A stretch of DNA of 5,935 bases, taken from Myxococcales bacterium (GTDB taxonomy: Bacteria > Myxococcota_A > UBA9160 > JALSIO01). The stretch is from positions 1 to 5,935 of the forward strand of contig JALSIO010000066.1 in NCBI GenBank assembly GCA_026989995.1, in the 5' to 3' direction. A program made the position numbers and the translations under genes. Numbering within the stretch: position 1 is the stretch's first letter; every line of letters starts with the position of its first letter. Below are positions 1 to 5,031 of this stretch, in pieces. The notes under the pieces are model-generated. The model had not been told where the DNA came from, ran no database searches, and was given only the letters and a program-made list of their open reading frames with translations.

Positions 1-347
1 ACGACCTCTCGGTGGACCGGAGCAGTTTCGACCCGGAGGAGACCCCCGACGTCTTCGGCGGCCGCGCGCCCACCCACCAATTCCACCTGCGCTCCTACCT
101 GGACCTCCCCGGGCGTCTGCAGCTCGACGCCGCCGGCTACTGGGTCGGCAACCTCGCCACGGGAAGCGTGCCCTCGTACTTCCGGGCCGACCTGCGGCTG
201 GCCTGGCGCCCCTGCGAGCGCCTGGAGCTCTCGCTGGTGGGCCAGAATCTCTTCGAACGCAGCCACCCCGAGCGGCGGGACGAGCAGGCGGTCTTCGCCA
301 CCGAGGTCCCGCGGAGTGTCTTCGGAACGGTGCGTCTGAGCTTCTAG
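1..347 (+). CDS. TonB-dependent receptor, C-terminal end (partial)
   Basis: This is the 3' end of a gene that begins outside the window. The frame is open from base 3 and ends at TAG 345-347, leaving about 115 residues. The GTG at 12 is only an internal codon. The protein shows alternating polar and hydrophobic beta-strands typical of an outer-membrane barrel, such as QFHLRSYLDLP, YFRADLRLAWRP and LELSLVGQNLF. The GQNLF strand followed by an HPE turn, and the final EVPRSVFGTVRLSF ending in phenylalanine, are the usual close of TonB-dependent receptors; the terminal aromatic residue is the barrel-assembly signal. Such receptors import siderophores, vitamins or glycans using energy from TonB-ExbBD. 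The substrate cannot be told because the plug and TonB box are missing. The gene converges on the glycosyltransferase that follows, and the stops overlap by 4 bp with no room for a terminator. Confidence 0.85.
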   Translation, partial: DLSVDRSSFDPEETPDVFGGRAPTHQFHLRSYLDLPGRLQLDAAGYWVGNLATGSVPSYFRADLRLAWRPCERLELSLVGQNLFERSHPERRDEQAVFATEVPRSVFGTVRLSF

Positions 348-1492
348 GCGCCCCGGCCTCCGCCGGCGAGCTTCCGGTACACGGATTCGAGCTCGGCGGC
401 CACCCGCGGCCAGGCGAGGGCCTCCGCCCGCCGCCGGCCCGCCTGCGCGAGCGCCTCCCGCTCGTCCGGGCGCTCGAGGAGATCCTGAAGCGCGGCGGCG
501 AGCTCCCCGGGATCGCCGGGTGGCACCAGCCGCACGGCCCCTTCCGGTCCGGCGATCTCCGGGATGCCGCCTGCGCGGGCCGCGACGCAGGGCACCCCCC
601 GGGCGAGCAGCTCCAGGAGGGCGCCCGGAAAGTTGTCGTGAAGCGATGGCACCGCTGCCAGGGCAGCCCGCGCGAACCACGCCTCGCGGGCGGCGCCGGT
701 GACACGCCCGGGAAGGGCGACCCGGTCCGCAAGGCCGAGTTCCCGCGCCCGGTGGCGAAGCGCGCCGGCCTCGGGCCCTTCGCCCGCCAGGCAGAGACGC
801 CAGCGGGGATGGTCCGCGGCGATGCGGGCGAAGGCCTCGAGCAGCACGCCGGGGCCCTTGCTCGGAGCCAGGCGGCCGAGAAAGAGGAGCAGCGGCTCGG
901 GCCGGCGCTCTGGCACCTCCGGGAGATCGACGCCGGGCGGGACGACGCGGAGCCGCGAGGGCGGAGCTCCCGCGGCCTCCATCTGCTCGGCTGCCCACCG
1001 GGAACTCGTGAGCACGGCGTCGGCCCGACCCAGCGCCGCCCGGCCGGCCCACCCGATCCGGTGGGCCCGGGTGCCCGTGTAGGGGCTCAGGATCACCGCC
1101 GGGCCGGCCCGCACCGCCCGAAGGGCCACGGCCGCGAGCGCCGGCGGGCCATGCGGCCGGGCCGTGTGGAAGTGGAGCACATCCGGTCGGAGCCGGTGCA
1201 GGAGGCCGAGGAGCGGCGGAATCTGCCCCGCCCGGCCGAGGCGGCCGGGCCACGCGTGGACGCGGACCCGGGGGAGGACCCCGGGCGGGCCGTGCCGGCT
1301 TCGGCCGGCAAGGTGCACCCGATGCCCGCGCCGGGCCAGCTCCCGGGCGAAGCCCGCCGCCACCCGGCCGATCCCGCCCGACCAGTCGGGCTCCAGGGTG
1401 GAGACGACGAAGAGGATCCGGAGCGGCCGGGACGCCCCCCGGCACCGGGTCGCCCCCTCGCCGCCGGCATGCCACCCATCGCCTCGGGCCAC
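344..1492 (-). CDS. GT4-type (GT-B fold) glycosyltransferase
   Basis: The 382-aa protein is a retaining GT-B glycosyltransferase of the GT4/WcaL-RfaG type and would move a sugar from a nucleotide-sugar onto a glycan, lipid or protein. The N-terminal domain opens with LRILFVVSTLEPDWSGGIGR (residues 24-43), including the glycine-rich acceptor-side loop, followed by DVLHFHTARPHG near 104-115. The C-terminal donor domain has GRLAPSKGPGVLLEAF (206-221), with the Arg and Lys expected to contact the donor diphosphate, then LAGEGPE (236-241), and D286-N-F-P-G-A-L-L-E294, the E-x7-E site with Asp in first place. DN(F/L)P variants of this motif occur within the family. No signal peptide or membrane span is seen, so it is probably cytoplasmic. 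GTG 1492 is chosen because an in-frame TAA lies only three codons upstream; no Shine-Dalgarno is visible. About 24 residues precede the first beta-strand, more than usual. The acceptor is unknown. Confidence 0.9.
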   Translation of the reverse strand: MARGDGWHAGGEGATRCRGASRPLRILFVVSTLEPDWSGGIGRVAAGFARELARRGHRVHLAGRSRHGPPGVLPRVRVHAWPGRLGRAGQIPPLLGLLHRLRPDVLHFHTARPHGPPALAAVALRAVRAGPAVILSPYTGTRAHRIGWAGRAALGRADAVLTSSRWAAEQMEAAGAPPSRLRVVPPGVDLPEVPERRPEPLLLFLGRLAPSKGPGVLLEAFARIAADHPRWRLCLAGEGPEAGALRHRARELGLADRVALPGRVTGAAREAWFARAALAAVPSLHDNFPGALLELLARGVPCVAARAGGIPEIAGPEGAVRLVPPGDPGELAAALQDLLERPDEREALAQAGRRRAEALAWPRVAAELESVYRKLAGGGRGA

Positions 1493-1504
1493 GGGGCGAG
1501 CTTA
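1490..1504 (-). promoter_or_regulatory. Possible -10 element and leaderless GTG start of the GT4 gene
   Basis: Read on the minus strand, TAAGCT (1504-1499) is followed by CGCCCC and the GTG start codon. The outer bases fit a TANNNT -10 hexamer, and the 6-nt gap would put transcription initiation at the GTG itself. No Shine-Dalgarno lies upstream. The layout matches the PAS gene start at 4266-4281. The hexamer itself is weak (3 of 6 to TATAAT) and no -35 is recognisable. Confidence 0.3.
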
Positions 1505-1583
1505 GCGGCCGCCCCCGTGCGGGCCGGGTGCCGGCCTCGTCCGCCCTTGGCCCGGGGGTGCCGCGGCGCCCCTCGCCGGGGTC

Positions 1584-1618
1584 GAGGCGTCCCCGGCCCG
1601 GAGGGCCGGGGACGCCTC
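1584..1618 (-). terminator. Perfect 16-bp GC hairpin, possible flagellin terminator (distal)
   Basis: Arms 1584-1599 and 1603-1618 are exact reverse complements, 16 bp each, around a 3-nt loop. The hairpin lies about 95 bp behind the flagellin stop and about 90 bp before the GT4 start on the same strand. There is no T tract on either side, so it is not a classical intrinsic terminator. It may act as a U-less terminator or as a 3'-end block against exonucleases. Its 3' plus-strand arm also takes part in a rival fold with 1615-1633 around GGGGCCCC. Confidence 0.5.
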
Positions 1619-1677
1619 CGGGGCCCCGGGAGGGGTGGACCAGGCCCCGCGCTGGCGTGTCCACGAGCCGGATCCCG

Positions 1678-1705
1678 GGAGCGGGCGGGGGAGCCCGCCC
1701 GCTCC
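1678..1705 (-). terminator. Perfect 12-bp GC hairpin just behind flagellin
   Basis: Arms 1678-1689 and 1694-1705 are exact reverse complements (12 bp) with a 4-nt loop. The structure begins 8 bases after the flagellin stop codon, the usual place for a terminator or mRNA-stabilising stem. No U tract follows on the minus strand, so termination efficiency cannot be judged from sequence. Confidence 0.55.
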
Positions 1706-1713
1706 GGACGCGG

Positions 1714-2541
1714 CTAGCTGAGCAGCTGCAGGGCGAGCTGCGAGGAGAGGTTCGCCTGGGCGAGCACGGCGACCCCGGCCTGCTGCAGCACCTGGTTCCG
1801 GGTGAGGGCCGCCGTCTCCTGGGCCACGTCCACGTCGCGGATCCGGCTCTCCGCCGCCGAGGTGTTCTCGATCGCGATCGCGATGGAACGCACCGTCGAC
1901 TCGAGCCGGTTCTGCGCGGTACCGAACTGGGCCCGGAGCGAGGCGACGGTGGAGATCGCGCTGTCGAGCACGGCGAGGGCGCTGCGCGCGTTGCTCATCG
2001 TGTCCACGGCCACCGTGGTCGAGATGCCGATGGCCGAGGCTCGCGCGTTGACGCCCGAGACCGTGATCCGATCGTTGGTCGTGTTGTCCACGCCCACCTG
2101 GAAGACGATGCTCGCGCTCGCGTTGTTCAGCAGGTTGGTTCCGTTGAACTCGGTGGTGTTGGCGATCCGGTCGATCTCGTTCCGCAGGCTCGTGAATTCG
2201 TCGTTGAGCGCGGTCCGCTCGGTGCTCCCCAGCGTCCCGTTGGCCGACTGGATGGCGAGCTCCCGCATCCGGATCAGGATGCCGCTGGTCTCGTTCAGGG
2301 CCGCTTCCCCGATCTGCAGCAGCGAGATGCCGTCGTTGGCGTTGCGCTGCGCCTGGGCGAGGCTCCGGATCTGTGCCCGGAACTTCTCCGAGATCGCGAG
2401 GCCCGCGGCGTCGTCGGAGGCGCGGGTGATGCGCAGACCCGACGAAAGCCGCTCGAGCGAGCGCGCGAGCCGATTGGTGGTGTTGAGCAGATTCCGCTGG
2501 GCGTTGATGGACGCCACATTCGTGTTGACCCGAAGGCCCAT
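1714..2541 (-). CDS. fliC: Flagellin, short form (flagellar filament subunit)
   Basis: The 275-aa protein is a complete flagellin, the subunit exported by the flagellar type III system to build the filament. The N-terminal D0/D1 part (1-~140) has the family hallmarks NTNVASINAQRNL (6-18), LERLSSGLRITRASDDAAGLAI (29-50) and RMRELAIQSANGT (91-103). The C-terminal D1/D0 part (~185-275) has ESRIRDVDVAQE (231-242) and ends ANLSSQLALQLLS. Only about 45 residues separate the two, so D2/D3 are essentially absent. Arg91 and Leu95 match the TLR5-contact residues R90 and L94 of Salmonella FliC, unlike the TLR5-evading alpha and epsilon types. The ATG is fixed by AAGGAGG at 2550-2556, 8 nt upstream. The Asn/Ser/Thr-rich gene is visibly less GC-rich than its neighbours, as expected from its composition. 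No other flagellar gene is in the window. A candidate sigma-54 promoter lies upstream and hairpins lie behind it. The symbol is by family; it could be one of several paralogues. Confidence 0.97.
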   Translation of the reverse strand: MGLRVNTNVASINAQRNLLNTTNRLARSLERLSSGLRITRASDDAAGLAISEKFRAQIRSLAQAQRNANDGISLLQIGEAALNETSGILIRMRELAIQSANGTLGSTERTALNDEFTSLRNEIDRIANTTEFNGTNLLNNASASIVFQVGVDNTTNDRITVSGVNARASAIGISTTVAVDTMSNARSALAVLDSAISTVASLRAQFGTAQNRLESTVRSIAIAIENTSAAESRIRDVDVAQETAALTRNQVLQQAGVAVLAQANLSSQLALQLLS

Positions 2542-2544
2542 GGG

Positions 2545-2562
2545 ACACCCCTCCTTGAGTGT
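2545..2562 (-). promoter_or_regulatory. Flagellin ribosome binding site inside a small CsrA-like hairpin
   Basis: On the minus strand ACACTCAAGGAGGGGTGT holds the Shine-Dalgarno AAGGAGG (2556-2550), 8 nt before the ATG. ACAC and GTGT can pair, which places CAAGGA in the loop. A GGA in a hairpin loop over the Shine-Dalgarno is the layout bound by CsrA, which represses flagellin translation in Bacillus subtilis (hag). The ribosome binding site is certain; the CsrA role is inference and the 4-bp stem is weak. Confidence 0.6.
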
Positions 2563-2601
2563 GCGTGGGGCCCGCCCGCAGGCGCCGGCCCGGTTGGTCC
2601 G

Positions 2602-2628
2602 CCGGCTCCGCGTCCCCTGCGGAGCCGG
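2602..2628 (-). repeat. 10-bp inverted repeat in the flagellin leader
   Basis: Arms 2602-2611 (CCGGCTCCGC) and 2619-2628 are exact reverse complements with a 7-nt loop. If transcription starts near 2685 this forms a stable hairpin in the 5' untranslated RNA, about 60 nt before the start codon. Possible roles are mRNA stabilisation or attenuation. It could also be a DNA-level operator. Confidence 0.6.
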
Positions 2629-2643
2629 AGCGGCGCCGGGGGG

Positions 2644-2661
2644 CCCGTCCCGCGGGACGGG
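2644..2661. repeat. 18-bp perfect palindrome upstream of flagellin
   Basis: CCCGTCCCGCGGGACGGG reads the same on both strands with no central spacer. That shape suits a dimeric DNA-binding protein as well as an RNA hairpin with a few unpaired central bases. It would lie about 24-41 nt into the flagellin transcript predicted from the candidate sigma-54 promoter. High GC content makes chance palindromes commoner, but an 18-bp perfect one remains notable. Confidence 0.6.
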
Positions 2662-2695
2662 GGCACGGTCCGGACGTCGCTCGGCGGGCCCCGAC

Positions 2696-2711
2696 TGCAA
2701 GGGAGGGGCCA
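2696..2711 (-). promoter_or_regulatory. Candidate sigma-54 (-24/-12) promoter for flagellin
   Basis: The minus strand reads TGGCCC-N5-TTGCA, against the sigma-54 consensus TGGCAC-N5-TTGCA: one mismatch, with the invariant GG and GC exactly 10 nt apart. Transcription would start near 2685, giving a 144-nt leader. Sigma-54 (RpoN) with a FlrC/FleQ-type activator drives flagellar genes in many proteobacteria, so the match fits the gene. No sigma-28 promoter was recognised. GG-N10-GC is common in DNA this GC-rich; the TTGCA and TGGC parts carry the weight. Confidence 0.5.
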
Positions 2712-2981
2712 GTTCCGGCCGTGGGGAGGCGGCCCCAAGCGGGGACCGGGCACCGCCGGACCTCCTTGGGAGCCGCCCCTGCCTCGGCGCTGCCCGGAAT
2801 CTGCCACGGGCCTGCAGCCCCCCAACCGGCCGCCCGTCGTTTCGATCCGAAAAGGGGAGTTGCAGAACGGATGCAGGGATGTCCCCCCAGGCGGAGTTCC
2901 CGCGGAGGATCCAACGTGGTTTTCCCGCAGCTCCCGGGCTTCCGCGGCCGGCGACCGCACGCCGGGAGATCGCCGTCGGCC

Positions 2982-4181
2982 TCAGCCGCGGATCCGGTCC
3001 GGCCGCCGCGAGAGGTCCCGGGTCAGGTTCTTCTGGTGGGCCTCGAGGGTTCCCCCGCCGATCTCGAGCAGCTTGGCGTCGCGCCAGAGCCGCTCGACCA
3101 CGTATTCGCCCATGTACCCGTAGCCCCCGAGCACCTGGATGGCCGCGTCTGCGACGCGCTTTCCCATCTGGGCGGCGAAGAGCTTGGCGGCGTCCGCCTC
3201 CACCCGCTGGCCCGCGCGGGCGGGGTCGAACCGCCGCGCCACGTCGTAGACCAGCGCCCGGGCCGCCCGGTACTCCGCGAACCCCTCGCCGATGTAGCGC
3301 TGGATCTGGCCGAAGTCCCGGATCGGGCGCCCGAAGGCCTTCCGCTCCCCGGCGTGGCGGAGCATCACCTCGAGGCAGCGCTGGGCGATGCCCAGCGACA
3401 TGCCGGCGAGGGTGAGCCGCTCGATCTCCAGATTCCGCATCATCTGGACGGCCCCCTCGCCCTCCTCGCCGAGTCGGTTGGCAAGCGGGACGCGAACGCC
3501 CTCGAAGACCAGCTCGGCGGTGAACGAGGAGCGCATGCCGAGCTTGTCCCGCCACTTCTGCCCCAGCCGGAAGCCCGGCATTCCCTTCTCCACCAACAGC
3601 GCAGTGATCTCCCCGGGCTTCGTCGCCGCGTACACGATGAACACGTCCCCGAGGACGCCGTCGTCGACGCCGCCGTTGGTGATGAAGGTCTTGGTCCCCT
3701 CGAGCCGGTAGTGATCGCCCTCCCGCTGCGCGCGGGTGCGGAGCGCGAGGACATCGGTCCCCACCTCGGGCTCGGTCATGCAGAGCCCCCCCACCCACTC
3801 GCCGCAGGCGACCCGGGGAAGGATGCGCTTCTTCTGGAGCTCGTCGCCGTTGACCGCCAGGTTCTGGGCGAAGAGGATCGAGTGGGCGAGGACCGACAGG
3901 CAGAAGCCCGGATCGGAGGTGGAGAGGATCTCGCAGAGCAGCACCGCCGCCGTGGCGTCGAGCCCCGCCCCCCCGTACCGCTCGGGAAGCGTGACGCCGA
4001 GGAAGCCGAGCTCCCCGGCCCGGCGGAAGAGCGCGAGGTTGAAGCGCTCCTCGCGGTCGTGGAACGCCGCCTGCGGTTCCACCTCCCGCGCCACGAACTC
4101 CCGGACGCTCGCGGCGAGCAGCTCGTGCTCGGGGGTGGGAAGGGCGAGGTCGAAACGGCGCCAGGACTCGGGCTCGGACAT
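2982..4181 (-). CDS. Acyl-CoA dehydrogenase, isovaleryl-CoA dehydrogenase-like active site
   Basis: The 399-aa protein is a full-length FAD-dependent acyl-CoA dehydrogenase, which forms trans-2-enoyl-CoA and passes electrons to ETF. In order it has the helical N-terminal domain (to ~125), the beta domain with CMTEPEVGTD (134-143) and TFITNG (165-170), and the C-terminal helical domain with ERKAFGRPI (279-287) and the second family signature from QVLGGYGYMGEY (349-360) to RD at 367-368, which matches fully. The usual MCAD/SCAD glutamate position in the C-terminal EGT motif is glycine here (GGGT, 375-378). Glu254 followed by Arg255 in LEIERL takes the place of the isovaleryl-CoA dehydrogenase base. 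Leucine catabolism or long/branched acyl-CoA oxidation is therefore likely, but the exact substrate is open. ATG 4181 is preceded by GGGAGG with a tight 3-nt spacer. It is divergent from the PAS gene, and no beta-oxidation partner lies in the window. Confidence 0.95.
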   Translation of the reverse strand: MSEPESWRRFDLALPTPEHELLAASVREFVAREVEPQAAFHDREERFNLALFRRAGELGFLGVTLPERYGGAGLDATAAVLLCEILSTSDPGFCLSVLAHSILFAQNLAVNGDELQKKRILPRVACGEWVGGLCMTEPEVGTDVLALRTRAQREGDHYRLEGTKTFITNGGVDDGVLGDVFIVYAATKPGEITALLVEKGMPGFRLGQKWRDKLGMRSSFTAELVFEGVRVPLANRLGEEGEGAVQMMRNLEIERLTLAGMSLGIAQRCLEVMLRHAGERKAFGRPIRDFGQIQRYIGEGFAEYRAARALVYDVARRFDPARAGQRVEADAAKLFAAQMGKRVADAAIQVLGGYGYMGEYVVERLWRDAKLLEIGGGTLEAHQKNLTRDLSRRPDRIRG

Positions 4182-4205
4182 GGGCCTCCCGATCGATGGG
4201 GCCGG

Positions 4206-4211
4206 AGTCTA
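4206..4211 (-). promoter_or_regulatory. Possible -10 element for the acyl-CoA dehydrogenase
   Basis: In the 97-bp divergent gap the minus strand has TAGACT about 25 nt before the ATG, 4 of 6 to TATAAT. No clear -35 lies 16-18 bp upstream. I saw no FadR- or PsrA-type palindrome. This is a weak call. Confidence 0.25.
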
Positions 4212-4265
4212 CCGAAGGCCTGCGCGCGAGAGCCCGGACGCGTGGAGCCGCCCGCGGCCGACCGG

Positions 4266-4281
4266 TACAATCGCCCCCGTG
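4266..4281 (+). promoter_or_regulatory. -10 element and probable leaderless GTG start of the PAS gene
   Basis: TACAAT (4266-4271, 5 of 6 to TATAAT) is followed by CGCCCCC and the GTG codon at 4279. A 7-nt gap places transcription initiation at the G of GTG, giving a leaderless mRNA, and no Shine-Dalgarno is present. The -35 position (about 4243-4248, TGGAGC) fits poorly. The same arrangement precedes the GT4 gene at 1490-1504. Confidence 0.5.
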
Positions 4282-5031
4282 GCACGCGATCCGGACCTCG
4301 CCGCCTGGCTCCTCGCCCGCCGGAGGCCCATCGAGGCCGCACTCCGGGCGCGCCGTCCGGAGCGGGTCGCCGGCGCCGGAACCCCCGAGGCCGAGGCCCT
4401 GCGCCGCTTCCGCTCCTTCGCCGCCCACTCCCTCCGCCGTGGACGGACGCCCCCGCCGGCCCTCGACGGGCTCCGGGTCGAGCCGACGCGCGCCGAGGCG
4501 GTGATCGAGGCCTGGTGCGAGGCCGCGGCCGGGTGCGCGGGCCCCGCGGCGGCGCGCGTCGAGGCCGCCCTCACCCCGCTCCGCCGGGCCTTCGCGGCGG
4601 ATCTGCGCCGCACCGCACCGCTTCGGCGCCGCGCGGGGGCGCCGCGGAGCGGCCGGCGCGCGGTTCGGGCCGCCATCGACCGGGTGGCGGACGCCTTCCT
4701 CGCGGTGGACACGGACACCGCGGCCATCGAGGACGCGAATCCCGCTGCGGGGGCCCTGCTCGGGCTCGATCGGGACAGCCTGCTCGGGCTCGACCTGCTG
4801 AGCTTCGTGCCCCCGGAGGAGCGGGAGGCCTGGTGGACCCAACTCGCCGCCGCCGCGGAGGGCGCGGAGCCGCAGCGCTTCTGCGGGACCCTCAGCGGGG
4901 GCGGCGGAGGAGCCGGGGTGGAGGCGACCGTGACCCGCTACTCGACCCGAGGGCGGACGCTCGCGCTGATCCTCGCCCGTCCCGCGGTGCCGGAGGCAAG
5001 AAGCGCCTTCCAGTCCCGCCAGGTCCGGTAG
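4279..5031 (+). CDS. PAS-domain protein with a helical N-terminal region
   Basis: The 250-aa protein has one recognisable domain. Residues ~130-234 form a PAS fold: an N-terminal helix RRAVRAAIDRVADAF, the strand LAVDTDTAAIEDANPAAGALLGLDRDSLLG (141-170), LDLLSFVPPEERE (171-183), then closing strands VEATVTRYSTRGRTLALILA. PAS domains sense small ligands, redox state or light, or mediate dimerisation. Residues 1-~125 are Arg/Ala-rich and probably helical, with no family I recognise. There is no kinase, GGDEF, HTH or receiver domain, so the output is unknown. GTG 4279 is chosen because it follows a good -10 element. An in-frame ATG at 4180 would add a 33-residue low-quality extension overlapping the divergent gene start. 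The last ~31 codons overlap the convergent GT2 gene. It may partner a kinase or regulator elsewhere, but nothing in the window shows this. Confidence 0.75.
   Translation: MARDPDLAAWLLARRRPIEAALRARRPERVAGAGTPEAEALRRFRSFAAHSLRRGRTPPPALDGLRVEPTRAEAVIEAWCEAAAGCAGPAAARVEAALTPLRRAFAADLRRTAPLRRRAGAPRSGRRAVRAAIDRVADAFLAVDTDTAAIEDANPAAGALLGLDRDSLLGLDLLSFVPPEEREAWWTQLAAAAEGAEPQRFCGTLSGGGGGAGVEATVTRYSTRGRTLALILARPAVPEARSAFQSRQVR

Larger units (their letters stand above)
2542..2981. other. 440-bp non-coding region between acyl-CoA dehydrogenase and flagellin
   Basis: I find no gene here with recognisable protein features. On the minus strand it holds, from the flagellin side, a ribosome binding site within a small hairpin (2545-2562), a 10-bp stem (2602-2628), an 18-bp palindrome (2644-2661) and a candidate sigma-54 promoter (2696-2711). 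An AT-richer patch at about 2837-2880 would be a natural place for activator or DNA-bending protein sites, but no defined operator was recognised. No convincing terminator for the acyl-CoA dehydrogenase was seen; the best inverted repeat (2931-2937 with 2962-2968) has a 24-nt loop. Confidence 0.7.

Noticed and set aside
638..1717. Plus-strand open frame antisense to the GT4 gene
   Set aside because: It lacks any domain, is low-complexity, and the opposite strand carries clear GT4 motifs throughout.
2803..2830. Second GG-N10-GC sigma-54-like match on the minus strand
   Set aside because: It reads CGGTTG/CTGCA instead of TGGCAC/TTGCA. Such spacing alone is frequent in GC-rich DNA.
2910..2925. 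IHF-like site (ATCCAACGTGGTTTT) upstream of flagellin
   Set aside because: The half-sites are out of register with the consensus WATCAANNNNTTR, so it is not supportable.
2931..2968. Inverted repeat as terminator of the acyl-CoA dehydrogenase gene
   Set aside because: It has only a 7-bp stem with a 24-nt loop and no T tract.
4180..4278. ATG at 4180 as the PAS gene start
   Set aside because: It adds 33 residues of poor quality, overlaps the divergent acyl-CoA dehydrogenase start and has no ribosome binding site. GTG 4279 follows a good -10 element.
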